64,000 nt of DNA, from assembly GCA_017591395.1 (NCBI GenBank), contig WEDG01001090.1, positions 186,001-250,000 of the forward strand, given 5' to 3'. The notes under the pieces were generated by a model. It ran no database searches and was not told where the DNA came from. It worked only from the letters and a program-made list of their open reading frames with translations. The first letter of the stretch is position 1. The number at the start of each line of letters is the position of its first letter. This stretch comes from Schistocephalus solidus (lineage: Eukaryota > Platyhelminthes > Cestoda > Diphyllobothriidea > Diphyllobothriidae). Below, piece by piece: positions 1 through 11,639 of this stretch. The translations under genes and the position numbers were made by a program.

Positions 1-1590
1 ACATTCCTTAATTTAGAATTTAGAATTTATATTTGGTAAGCACCGGCTAGGCACTGTCATGAAAGGGGAACGTCAGGGCAAAAACATTCGAGGCCGCCAA
101 TTATCTCCGCAACCAACGAGGATGAGGAAGAAACAAGCCGAAATGAAGGGCGGGTCGACTCAAACACACAACCTGTCAACGGGGGTGGCGGTGGCGACGA
201 AGCTATGCTGAGATGCGTGTTCAAAAGGCACAAGGCAAAGAGTGGCTTTCTATGAGATTGGTGAGCATGACTCTCCAGTCCCTGAAGATATTTTGATGTA
301 AAAAATACCCGAAACTTCAGACACCTATTAAACATCTCCCTGTTAACAACTTTTTCTTTTGAATGTCCAATGCTATGCGGAAATCAATAAACACGACATT
401 TACCTTGAATTCCTTATATACAGCCCTGGTCCAGACCTCCAGACCAGTTAGCATATTTGAGGGACAGGGGCAGAGCGCTTTCTGTGACTCTTCAGCTAAT
501 ACGTTCACGAGGCTTTCCTTTAGACACACAATTTCGTTTCTGTGCTTTCTTCTTCTGTGAATTTACTCATAAGTCTTGGAAGCGCAAATACTGGACACTG
601 CTGTTCGTCGGCACTCGAACGAAGTTCTAAAAGTGCATATTTTTGCGAAATTTTTAACGTTTTTCCTTAGATTCGGCAAATATTTTGGGAAGGCATGTGC
701 TTTGGAGTGTTGGAAAAGTTTTCGGCATTTCCATTAGGTCTTTTTTTACGACATGTTCTTACAGCATCAAGCAGCCAGCTAACATAGCCACCCAGGTGTA
801 CGGGTGCTTTCTCGAAAGACGCTTGCATGAGTTGTCAACATGCTTAGTGTGGTTGGATGACGATGAGGGAGTAGCATGGCTTGTAAACTGTCCCAGCAAT
901 CTATCACTATCTTCCACAAGGGGTGGGTTTTATCTACTCAGCCTTCAGATAATGTGAAACTTAGTGGAGATTGACCGAGCGTACTGACATGTGTGTCACC
1001 TACCAACATACAATATCACCTTTTTAGTGTCTTTGAGGACCTAATTACGACGTTTTTTTCGCTCTTCCTCCATGTAGATAATTAATACCTCAGTTTTAGA
1101 AGACACTCCATTGAGTGGAACACTTTGCGATGCCATTTTTAAATACGTCTCCGTTAACATTGATTTTTTATTATTTTCTTATACCTCAACCACACACTGC
1201 CAGTTCATAATGATCCCTTTTTGACAATGGAAATTTCTTTAAGCTCATACTCATGGAGTTCATGTCTTATGAGGCAAACTTTACCACAAAGGTGTTCTGC
1301 TGTGGAATTTTTTAACGTCAAAACTGTGGCGATGGTGGTCGCCATCTGATTTTTTAACATAGGCAGCGTATTGTGGTCCAAGAAACACAAGCGGCGGGCC
1401 ATGATGATGGCTAACAACCAGCAGTAAGGGTGCTTAAAAGTGACCTCACTGCAAAATGTCTGACAAATGATGCGAAAAGCAGAGATAACTAAAAAGCTCT
1501 GTAGCTCATGCGCAATTTGGGCATGGACATCAGGACCAGATATGACCCAGTATAACATAAACAATTAATTTTCCTCTATAAAGATATTCG
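1..1590. other. No recognisable gene
   Basis: Open frames here are short and have no splice-site support or familiar motif. The stretch is AT-rich and could be intron or flank of the gene whose exons follow at 1903-2466. Confidence 0.4.
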
Positions 1591-1696
1591 CAGGCTGGTG
1601 CCGGACACACAAGACGATGACAACCTGCTGACCAGACAGAGAAAGTCAGCCTTATTGTCACAGATATTGTGTAGGCCTAGAACAGATGATGGCATG

Positions 1697-1760
<64 letters not shown>
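1697..1760. repeat. (AT)n microsatellite
   Basis: About 32 uninterrupted AT dinucleotides. It lies between a weak candidate exon (1594-1670) and the candidate exon at 1903, so it is probably intronic. Confidence 0.95.
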
Positions 1761-1762
<2 letters not shown>

Positions 1763-1902
1763 TCGTCGTCGAGTAGGCCGAAACAACTAACATCACCAGC
1801 CTCAATTTAATAACCAACTGTTATTATTTATTACTTAAACTGTTTATGGAAATGCTGGGGCCTGCTGCCTTGTCAGCTGTATAAACCCTTTTATGCCAGC
1901 AG

Positions 1903-2466
1903 GTGAAAAAAGACGTAGCCACCGAGAAAACTCAGCTGGTGGGCATTTACGCTCGGTTAACGGACATGCATGCTCGGTAAGTGTCCCTGAAATAAGTCCG
2001 TTAACGATCTACTTGAAAATTTTTTGCAAATTAGATATCTCCCTGGCCGAATAATTTATAGCTCTCAATAACTATGCAACATGTGCACGCAAAACCGACG
2101 GATGTTTTAAGTGCAATGGAAGGGAACACCGCCATCACCAATGTCAGGCTTTCTTCCCTGCAGTTTCCTTTGTACATGGTCAAAGTCTACGACGACGCTA
2201 AGGCCCGAGGCGGGGTTCGCAGACGAGGAGGTATACATATCATTATTTGACTATGTTCAGATCAAGCAACTGACCGTGGTAGGTGGTCAAAATTTGACAG
2301 ACCTCATCCGAAATCTACTGACCCTTCCACTAGGCTCACCGTTCTCTGTTACTATCAAAGGTATTTTATATTTTATATTCTCAACTTCTTCGGTTTTCCT
2401 CGCAATACGTACGTCTCACCAAAGTTTTATGCGTCTACAGGAACTGCCAGTGGTCAGTGGAAATGA
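1903..2466 (+). CDS. 3' exons of an unidentified spliced gene
   Basis: I do not recognise the protein. Three exons join in phase. Exon 1903-1976 follows CAG, ends CG|GTAAGTG in phase 2, and encodes a charged coil-like segment starting VKKDVATEKTQL. Exon 2164-2360 follows a pyrimidine-rich CTGCAG, ends AAAG|GTATTT in phase 1, and includes FDYVQIKQLTVVGGQNLTDL. Exon 2441-2466 follows TCTACAG and reaches TGA after GTASGQWK. An AATAAA lies 90 bp past the stop. A further candidate exon at 1594-1670, bounded by AG and GT, encodes PDTQDDDNLLTRQRKSALL, but its exit phase does not fit the 1903 exon, so an exon is missing or that call is wrong. The phase agreement, codon-like composition and poly(A) signal are the evidence; function is unknown. 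It could also be a decayed gene tail. Confidence 0.4.
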
Positions 2467-2555
2467 CTTCTCTTATTGGATGCAGAAACTGTGTAAATTT
2501 CCCTAACTGACAAATGCATGCTTGTACAGTTCCTTCTTTTTTACTTCAAATACTC

Positions 2556-2561
2556 AATAAA
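2556..2561 (+). terminator. Poly(A) signal AATAAA
   Basis: Canonical hexamer about 90 bp after the TGA of the candidate gene end at 2464-2466, a normal 3' UTR distance. Confidence 0.45.
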
Positions 2562-2566
2562 CAATC

Positions 2567-4450
2567 CTTTTTAAAATTGCTGTCCACTTTCCTTTTTCCC
2601 GAGGTACATGGAGTGTTGCGTTGGGCTGCTTATCCCTGTCGTTTACGCTAAGTAAGGCATGGGGGTTCGGCGTGATAAATTTTAGTGTACAAGGATAGCT
2701 GATGGCCCAAAAGACTGTACTCGCGGCTACAAAATCTACTCCATAAAAGATGAAAACGGCCGAGGAGAAAGAATCCTCCTCACGTGCTTTTCTGGATAGT
2801 GTGGCCAAACGACTCGGTAGGGGTGAATGCCACACCGTAGTCATGCCATCGCCAAGTCTTGCCACGGTGACAAGGTGAAGCATGACATGGCAGGTGATAG
2901 ATGGGGTGTCATTTATAAAATAACGGTGTCTTGGAGATAATTTTCAACTGGCACTAATATTGAAAATCATACACTAGGATACATAAAAATTTGTAAGTCA
3001 CCTTGAACAAAATACACTCAGTTTGTTGTTATCCTATTGTAACTTTTTGCCTCGTCAGCGCAGCTGACATAAGTCCCTCTTTTTATATTGTCGGTGGACA
3101 TGAAAACTGCAAACTATAAATATTAATGCAGTTACTGTATAAAATAGGATGAGTAATGTATTAAAAAACAGTAGTTTGATATTGTTACGTTAAATGAAAA
3201 GATAAAAGATAAATGCAAGGGCCATGTATCAAGGGCCAGAAAGTCACTTAGTCCGCAAATACTTAAAGGAAACAGAATATCAACGGGGGTAAAGCACTGG
3301 CCTAAGATGGAGTACTAGTCCGCAAAAAACTGTAGACATGACAACAAGAAACCTTTGGCCTACTATATAAAAGTAAAATGAAACGCAAAGTTCAGCAATA
3401 AAGAATAGCCAGACAATCAGCACTTCTGAGAGAGAAAAATAATGAATGAAGCTGACCAAAATGCGAAAACAGTTAGGGTCACCGTTTCAAGCCCGCAGAT
3501 ATAACCAGAGGGAGAATAATCTTTTTAGTTCGAGTAGTAGGTTACAACATCCATACGGATGAAGATTTGTAGCATTTGAAGTCCCGCTTGGGGTTCAATG
3601 TTTAATTTGCAACTAATAACTTCCTATGAACTCAAGGTTTCCCCTGAATTATGCAGGTATATATCTCTTCCACACAGTACGCATTAGATTACACTACTGG
3701 GTGGTGGTAATTCGAGCCCAGCCCAAACGGCCATACTGAAATGATGCCACCAGAATGGACTGCTATGGTTTGGCAGCTTGACCACGAGTCTCAATTTTGT
3801 TATTACCCAGTTCCTGCATGGCTACCTCAAATTACTGTTACCTACCTATTAAATGACCCACCAACAAATCCCCTCCTGGGATATTTGCTTGTCTTGCGCA
3901 CAAGCTGGAGGATGAAAAAGGAATCCAGCTTGGCCTGAAACCAAATGTTTCGCTTGCTCTACCGAATGACGGAATACGTAATTGGAGTTTTTTGTTTTGT
4001 TGTACTAAAAAGTAAATCAAGCGACGAGCGGCTCTGTTGGCCCCTTTTCGCTTTGTTGTGACGTTAGTCTCTCTGGTATTATCTTTGCAACATCGTTACG
4101 CCATTTTATATTAAATAAACTTTTTACTGACAATTCGTATCTTATATGGCTACTGCTATTTACGATTCTTCATACTTTTGAATCACATATACCACCGTAC
4201 TACTCATTTGTTTCTTGTTCGCACCTCATTAACCCGCTTCAGTAGTATTTTTGAGTTCCTTATAGATTTATTTTAATTTAAGTTCCCTTGTCTTTTTGAA
4301 TCTGGTCATTTGCATCAATGCATTAGGCTAGCAACGTGTTGTATTGGTTAAGTCTTGCCGTACGTACGTGGTTAGGACTAAGGTTACCATCTTGCTATTT
4401 CACTGATATGACAATGCAACCTGCATATTTAAATATAAAGGCAAAGTGTA
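2567..4450. other. Nothing recognised
   Basis: AT-rich, no frame with motif or splice support. Frames such as 3741-3938 look random. Confidence 0.4.
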
Positions 4451-5590
4451 TTGCCCGAAAACCCTGATAGTATATTCACGGCAACTGCTTGGTCGGCGGA
4501 AGTATAATCCAGAGTCGAGGGTCTCTAATTGGCTGAGAAGACAGCCCCTACTTGAGTAAGCCGTATCTGGTTAAAAATAGGCCGGACAGGAGTACACAGG
4601 TTCGTATTAGTACAAAATCGCCAGTCCGTAAGCAAGGAACCGAAGGCGGTCACGCCCCAAGACATTTAGCTGCCAACTGCTGCCGTTGATACATTGCAAT
4701 TGGATGCGAGAGCTTTGGTGGGAGTCACTGGCTTAATGTGGCGCAGCTAGGAAGGCTGGGCAGAAAACTGCAAACTGAGTCGGCTGTATGGGCGCGTATA
4801 GCCGGCACGCTAGACTGTGAAATTGAGGCCTTTCACGCCGTTCATACTCCTCCATGACCAAATTGACTTTGGCGTCACTGTTGTGGACAACTAGTTCGAT
4901 AAATTTTTACCATGGAATTAAATGGCAGTTGGACGCACAGTTGATGCTGTGCTGATGTAGTTCAATATACAAAGCAAAATGAGTTAGGGAATCACTCGAT
5001 ACTTTTGCAGTCTAGCTTGAGTAGACAAAATGCCCAGAAAAAGGCTGAACAAAGTAGAGTACATTGCTAAGGTCTACGGATTAAGGCTTGATCTGCCAGG
5101 AGTTTCAAGTGTGCTTCCGACGGGGACTACATCAACTTAGACAACCGGTTCATCGCAAAACGTACCGAGACTCACACTTCAGGCATTAGTCTATTGAGGT
5201 AAAGACACTGGTCCTACTTCAGCCTTCAAAGGGTCACTTAAATGGCATTTACCCTGTGGAGTTTTCTACTACTTGTATTCATGGCCGCCTATTTTTCGCG
5301 GATACTGCAATTTTACCCAAATCTTAAGTTGTCACTTTCCGCTGCGTTCAACCAGCAGCAAATGCACGAGTCTAGTCGAATCCATTGACACAGCAACCAC
5401 ACGGGCCATAGGCCGGGGAGTAAAAATGCTTTGGACGCTAGCTTTCGCCACACCCACTCATGTTCCCAGTTTTTCACCTCGACGACGTCATAAATCAGGC
5501 CTGTCCGTGGCAAAATAATGTCACGAACGATTCCGCTCTTAGGTTGACTTATAAAACACACAAGGATCGTGATAGTAGTGGCAATTAGTT
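4450..5590 (+). other. Possible 5' part of the LINE that follows
   Basis: GC richer than its left flank and immediately 5' of the recognisable LINE relic on the same strand. I cannot align it to an endonuclease with confidence, so the assignment rests on position and composition only. Confidence 0.25.
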
Positions 5591-7100
5591 TGGATTGCAG
5601 ATGGAACGTTTGACAGTTGGTATTACGATATGTCTGGAGGCATTTACAGGGAATATGAGTTAGCTGCTAGCCTACCCAGTAGCTACGCGGCGCGACCATA
5701 AGTAACCGATGGTTGAATGGCTTTCAGCGGAGGTTAGCTGCGAAATAAGCGGACTCGTAGATGAAACGAATGAACAGTCATGGACCAGCGGCAACAATTA
5801 TACCATGGCGCCAAGAGTTGAGGTCTGGCAGGCCGATTACCTGATTAACTTCTGCAACAACTCATAAAGGCACTGTGACGTAGCAACCATGAACTGCCAC
5901 GTCTGCATTGCTGACAATTCGGCCAAGACCAAGCGCTGGAGTGAGTAATTCGAGCATCTTTTTAACTTCGATGACCAAACCATCACGCACTCCCTCTCCT
6001 CTGCATCAGAGTTTTATCCTTCTCCAGTCTATGCATTGTCACGGAATTCCCTCTCAGGATGAAATCTTAGATGGAATACAGAAGCTGTGCAATAACAAGG
6101 CTCCCGGAAAGAAGGCATTTACTGGCTCCATGAGGTGATTGAGCAAGCGTGGTGGATGAGGGCATCGCTTACGACTGGGTTGTTGGCGTCCTTGTACCCA
6201 TCTTTAATAAAGGAGGTAAAACTACGAGCAATGCCACGGCATAAGCCTTCTCTATATAGCTATGAAGGTCTTCCCTTTGGTGAACACAGAACTGGCGAAA
6301 CGCTTGGTATTTCGACATGGCAGGTCTACGCTTTTGTCATTTTTAGGTGATCCCAGGGTGTGTGTGGCTCGAGGACGAGGTCAAACCAAGTCGGGTTTTG
6401 AGCTGTTCGTGGATAAGCATACTGTATATGCACATTGCTGCGCATTAGTAAATCAAAGTCGTGATCAGGGCCTTATGCCACTCCACCACTGCACAAATTC
6501 TTGTCCATAACCATCTCTCCCAACTGTTCGATATGCCAACTGGCATTTTACGGGGTTTTAAACCGTCGCTCATTGACTGGATTATCGGAAGAGCTCTACA
6601 CGGTGTTGAATTTGCACTCGGGTGCCGGCTAACTGATCTCGATTACGCTGAAAATATCCCCCTAACTAACCTCAAATTTGGGTGCCCTACCGACTGTGGT
6701 GTTGCGGATGAATGAATTCGCTAAACCCATAGACGCTGAAACGGCCAAAATGTTTCCAGCCAAATCGATTTCTAGGGGAAGTCATTATTCAAAATTAATG
6801 ACTTACAAGTGAAAAAGCGCAATGTTTAAAATATCTAATGAGGAGGCTGTTGCCGATCGGACGATATCATCTGCCGAATCGCTTTCTCCTGTGAGATTTT
6901 CACGATCGTTTGGAGACTTATGTGTATCCGAAGCGAAAACTTAATATTTACGAAGATTCACGTGTACCGGGCATCACTGCGTCTCCATGATTGAAAATGC
7001 CGTTCTGATCAAGTACAGTTTACGGCATCATCGAGGCTGACTAGATCAGGTATGATCGCAGCCGTACCAAGTAAAAGTATCAGGCGAGTCAATTCCTCCC
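5590..7100 (+). mobile_element. Decayed non-LTR retrotransposon (LINE) reverse-transcriptase region
   Basis: Pieces of one LINE polyprotein appear in order in different frames. They are a linker at 5700-5960 (for example MAPRVEVWQADYL), the pre-RT segment at 5960-6110 with IQKLCNNKAPGKK, a palm segment at 6460-6600 with HNHLSQLFD, and GRALHGVEFALGCRLTDLDY at 6590-6650, then a post-RT piece near 6840-7010. The catalytic YADD-type motif reads YAEN, and many stops and frameshifts separate the pieces, so this copy cannot be active. The RSLW...AMIKAYY-type fragment at 11.0 kb is from the same family. Family placement (CR1/RTE-like) is from memory. Confidence 0.75.
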
Positions 7101-8030
7101 CATAAATGTACACTAGCCATGGGCCAGGTCGTAGTTTTGATGTTATTTTTTAACTGAAAGCCATCTCTGCGGATAGCTGAGGTCAAACGGTAGGTCAAGT
7201 CCAGGTATGAATGTGTGAGAGATTGCGGAATGATGTGTGCTAGATGTGAATAGCGTACTTGGGTTTAGGTTTTGTAGCCGATGTATTGAACACTGTTCTC
7301 ATTATAGTGCATACTAGAACCGCAGATGACACACAGGTAGATGACCCGATGCGGTCTACATATTCTTGCATTCGTTTCCTCGGGTTGGGGTCGTGTAGCT
7401 TCTGAAGTTGAGGTTCTGTTGACAATTGTGACGAATTTTTCTCTCAAGGTGTTGAGTTTGCTGAGATGAACGTAGAATTGTTTGCTCAAGGTTTTCTAGA
7501 TCCGAAACGCGTGTTCGAAGTGCGGGCAACAACGGGATTGTTGGTCAACACCGATTTTCCCCCAACGTGGTGTCCGCCCCCAATTTTTTTCCTGATGGTG
7601 AATGTGAAGGTATACGAGATGAATACTGCGACCCGACGGAGTGCGTTGGTAATAGGAAAACATAAGAAGGAATTGGGCTTTGACAACATTGTTCGTTGAC
7701 ATTCCAGTTCTGCGTTATTTCCTTTTATTTTTTTTTTTCAAGAGCTTGCCATACCGGTCGATCCCATGGGAAGGTTTTTAGAGGTCTGGGTTAGACTCAA
7801 AGCGTTTTAACGCAACTGTCCAAGTGTGCTTGACCCACTCTTTTGTCTTCGTATGCAGGTGCTTGTAGAATGCATTATAAAAGTGTCGTTTAAGGAAGCT
7901 TTAATCTAACAACATCACAACGTGGCTATCCGGTTGAAGGCAGCTCTAATTCCGCATTACAACTAAGCTGAGTATGCTAGTTGGGTCCACGATCTACGCT
8001 TTAGACGAATTTTCTCAGAAGTACAGCTTT
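7101..8030. other. No recognisable gene
   Basis: Overlapping open frames on both strands around 7466-7702 are near-mirror frames of the same DNA and show no motif. Confidence 0.35.
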
Positions 8031-8036
8031 ACACCT

Positions 8037-8136
8037 GAAGAAGAAGAAGAAGAAGAAGGTTGTTCGTTCATCGGAATCATGGCTTTATCCGGTGAACGAA
8101 CAACCTTCTTTTTCTTTTTCTTCTTCTTCTTCTTCA
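8037..8136. repeat. Long hairpin with GAA/TTC arms
   Basis: Left arm 8037-8075 (GAA repeats, then GGTTGTTCGTTCA) is complementary to right arm 8088-8136 (TGAACGAACAACC, then TTC repeats) around a loop of about 12 nt. The non-repetitive inner 18 bp pair with one mismatch, so this is not just a chance meeting of two microsatellites. Confidence 0.85.
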
Positions 8137-8432
8137 CTTATACACACACCTGGAATGCAGAATTTTGCCTCCAGCCTTATACCTCTCCGTTTGGTGTTTC
8201 AAACACCGTGGTCGTTCAATTCTTAGGATTTTACCCCCCTAGCGGCTGGGCGAACTTTTTGGACTTGTGTTGAGATTTCGTTGTCCGTTTTGTATCTTGG
8301 AGACTATACTATTCAGGCAAGGTAACTTATTTAGAGCAGAATAACGATGGCCGATAACTTGATTGCGCCTTTAGTGGTGACTGATGCCTGAACACCGTTT
8401 CTAATCGTGCTTATGACCGGTCAGAAATATTA

Positions 8433-9026
8433 GGCAAGAACGCAATATGCGACCCAGCTCAGGAAAAAAATGGTCAGCGTGTATTACGTGAGTGTATTAC
8501 ATGCTACCCTAACCCAACCTCTATCCATTATGCTCTTTAGAGTTAGCATTCGTTGCCGGGTCAGTAGGGTCACACAATATTTTGTTGGTTGTAGGAGGAT
8601 CGAATTAATGGGTCAAATGGCAACTGTCATAGCGTCGACTATTAGGACGCCGTGGTAGTTTCAAAACGCATAAGTTTTATTGTGGTAATGAAAAATCGCG
8701 CAGAGCTGGCCTAATTCTTGTTTCCGTCGAGTGTACAAAAAGTGGGTCAGGTCAGATAGGAAACACATCGCGCATATTGGACGGCGTGATGTCAAGCCAC
8801 CGGATCTCGCAATCCGCACACTTGTCGGGGCAACAAACTATTGTGTGACCCCGCCAACTCGACAGCGAGCGCCAACCTTAACGAAGACAATCGATAGTGT
8901 TAGGATAAGGTTGTTGCTCTCCTTTTTTCTTTTAGTCCCACCCATAAAACATACTACCACCGGTCTCGTATTACTCGCTGACTCATCCTTTGTTACCTGA
9001 GTTGGGTCGCTTATTGCGTTGTTGCC
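8433..9026. mobile_element. Non-autonomous inverted-repeat DNA transposon (MITE-like), copy 1
   Basis: A 594-bp element beginning GGCAAGAACGC and ending GCGTTGTTGCC. The ends are inverted repeats that continue imperfectly inward for more than 100 bp; CGACCCAGCTCAGG on the left pairs with CCTGAGTTGGGTCG on the right. Flanking 8-mers AAATATTA (8425-8432) and AAATATTG (9027-9034) look like an 8-bp target-site duplication. No transposase frame is present. An 8-bp duplication suggests hAT or another 8-bp superfamily, but the GGCAA terminus is not one I can assign. A second copy lies at 34291-34875. Confidence 0.85.
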
Positions 9027-9034
9027 AAATATTG

Positions 9035-9890
9035 AAGCCGTGGACGTATAATTATGTACTTAACTTCATGTCTGCGTCTCTGAAGACCCCGAGTGCGTGG
9101 TCAGCAGTTAGGAGACCACTTATTTCTTCCTTGAAAACCTTTGTGTAGCCTTTCACCAAATGTCGGAGAACTCCGGTATTGGATTTAGATTCCATTGAAC
9201 TCTTCACGCCAAGCGCCCGTTACCATTGCAGAGAACGTACACATAGAGACTGTTTGTGCACTCACACAACCTTTCTTCTCTCCTATGACAGCGAGGGCAT
9301 CCGAAGTCGATCAGGTGTATAAACGTGACTGATTTTCTGAACCATGTATATAAGCTTTAATGGAAGTCCAGACACGTTTATTAGCTTACAGGGTTCACTT
9401 CAGTTCACTTTAGTGACGACCTCTGCCAGACTAATGGAGATGAAGTCCGCACTTATTAGAATTTATCCAAGTGGCGAATATCACACTACTGCTTCCACAG
9501 TATTGACGAAGTCCACACGATATCTTTGGTGGAAGTCTCTGCTCCGGTTATAGGGGCGAGCAGCTTAGGATGTATGCGCCGATCTATCCTCGGCACTCAT
9601 CGCAGACATATTAACTTCCTACTTATGTCAATTAGCAATTGTAACGTCCTTGAGGTTCGGACAGATTGCTTTTGAATCCAAATTCTGAAACGAAATAGTC
9701 AATGATTTAAGTATTTTATGTTCGCTTTACCGTCTTTCGGCGCAATCGCATGTGCAACTGGAGATTTTCAAATTGACAATAGCTGACTGTGTTGACTTCG
9801 CCGCAGGATTGGGCAGCGATCAAGGTTACCGTTGACTTCAACTTGCATCGGTCGGTTGGTCACCTCCCCACATACTGAAGATGGTGATTA
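9035..9890. other. Nothing recognised
   Basis: Short random-looking frames only. Confidence 0.35.
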
Positions 9891-9896
9891 AAGATT

Positions 9897-10103
9897 TTAA
9901 TAAAGTATTTCGTCCGTCCGTATAGGATTGCGGTTTTCTCGGACAAGGGTCTTGCTCCGTCGTAGCCTTGCAGGAATGAAGACGCAGCCGGCTGCAGATT
10001 GCAGACCATCCTGCTGCCAGTTAAGAAATAACTTTCGTTCCTCTTGCTTTACCCTTAGAATTCCAGTGTTTTGTTGTTCAGCTAAGTGTTTTTCAGCTTC
10101 AAC
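9897..10103 (-). CDS. Isolated terminal exon of an unidentified gene
   Basis: I do not recognise it. Reading the minus strand, a good acceptor (ACTTTACAG) is followed in phase 0 by 68 sense codons and TAA. The peptide starts VEAEKHLAEQQNTGILRVKQ and is highly charged, helix- or coil-like at first, then basic (PARLRRSKTLVREN). ATTAAA, a common poly(A) variant, overlaps the stop. No upstream exon could be found between here and 12.6 kb, and further upstream on this strand would be antisense to the RNF103-like gene. It may be a nested or antisense gene end, or a gene fragment. Confidence 0.35.
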   Translation of the reverse strand, partial: VEAEKHLAEQQNTGILRVKQEERKLFLNWQQDGLQSAAGCVFIPARLRRSKTLVRENRNPIRTDEILY

Positions 10104-10169
10104 CTGTAAAGTTTTCGACGACAGTGTACAGGTGGGGACTGAAGTTGGTTCTCGTCGGTGAGCACACAC

Positions 10170-10990
10170 TACCTATCTCAACCGGTATTGCCAAGTAAGT
10201 CCGGTTGTCCTCTGTACGTGTTTTCACCGACCTCCGTGCTAGCACTGGCAGAATCTATCAGTGTGCTCCATTTGTTCTCATCCTCTTAAGGGCTCTTATC
10301 GTAGTTTGTCTTCCAGTCTAAACGATAAGTTTTTTTTCGAAAGTCGCCATCTAAAACAGTACTAGTCATCTTAGTTGGATAGTCCTTGCCCTAAGGATGT
10401 TTCCTGGGTTACATCGGGCTTTTTATCCTGGAGATAAGTAGATGGTGATCAGTTCATGGGTGAGCACCACCTATCACCCGTCAGAAGCACTTCGTGTGCT
10501 ATTTTCCGTTTCCTTTATTCCATATAAGCTTTTAACGGTAGAAAACTGGTCTAAACTAACCTTTATCAAACGCTTATAGGAAGCATATTTCTCCTGAGGG
10601 CATGGGCCATATCTCGATACCACAAGGAGAGCTTATTTAGCGTAGGTCTTATATACTCTCCGTTTCCTGAATAAGAGCACATCGATTACAGTGGTTAAGA
10701 TGAAGCCAAGTAAAAAGTGTCCCACTCGGTTGATTGAATGCTGGGTTTCCGAGTTTATCAAAAGTAGCACCTAAGATAGCAAAACCTGTACATTTTTTCA
10801 CTATCGCAGACAAGCGTACATATTTTACCAAAAATTGGTAGTGATTATTTTTGGTTTGAGAGAGCCCACTTTTAGAACTCCTCCGACTTCCCCCACCTAT
10901 AGCCGGGAAACAGTAGCACATCCGTCCTAGTAGTAATTAGTCAACATGCAAATGACTTCAATATGGTCAAGAGCTGTTATATGCGGTCCG
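10170..10990. other. Nothing recognised
   Basis: No frame with motif or splice support. Confidence 0.3.
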
Positions 10991-10997
10991 AAACCTC

Positions 10998-11180
10998 ATG
11001 CAAGACGAACGTGATTTGACAATGCCTTCCGATGAACTGATCAGTGAGTCCCTGTGGCGGATGATGGAACTAGATGGTATGCCGACAGGAATCATCGCCA
11101 TGATCAAGGCCTACTATCATTCCTCCACAGCGCGATTTCTGGACCATAGCAATCTATTCGAACCGGCAACACTGGGTCTT
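10998..11180 (+). mobile_element. LINE reverse-transcriptase fragment
   Basis: The frame at 11050-11160 reads ESLWRMMELDGMPTGIIAMI, then KAYYHSSTARF. This is the palm segment between the first catalytic Asp block and the QGC block of the LINE family also seen at 5.6-7.1 kb. The homology stops on both sides within about 100 bp, so this is a small relic. Confidence 0.7.
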
Positions 11181-11339
11181 AGCCCTGGTCAAATCCTGTT
11201 AAAATATGGTCAGAGGCTTTGTCATTGTAAGCTAACACAGTCCACGAAGCTCGGGAATTGGGTACGGGTTGGGTCCCACTGTCCACAACTTGATCTCTAT
11301 ATGGATACCCAGCTGGCAGGCCATTGTTAAGAAGATAAA

Positions 11340-11627
11340 TCAGCAGTCCATGATTGCCATACCGGTGCTTTTGTCTGAATTTTCGTTTTTTTGCACAACA
11401 GTTGATGTGCCAAACATAAATTCTCTCCCCCTCACAGCAATATCGCAAATGGTTCGTGACTTCATATTCGCTGGGGAGTTGTTGAAGTTAAGTTGACAAG
11501 TAATAGAGGTGACTTGCGCGTCAATCAAATAATGTTGAAGAGTGCTTGTCAATTCAGGCCTCCTCTCGGCCATCGCGTTAAAGTGTTCCACTAGGCAGTT
11601 TGTCTGCATTGGTGTGTGCCTCAGCAC
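11340..11627 (-). mobile_element. Possible Ty3/gypsy-type integrase relic
   Basis: The minus-strand frame begins HTPMQTNCLVEHFNAM, resembling the HPQTNGLVERFN motif at the end of an integrase core, and later shows NNSPANM and RGREFMFG, which could match the following host-site segment. It is short, and nothing retroelement-like is clear on either side, so I hold it as tentative. Confidence 0.4.
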
Positions 11628-11639
11628 TTACTACCTATT

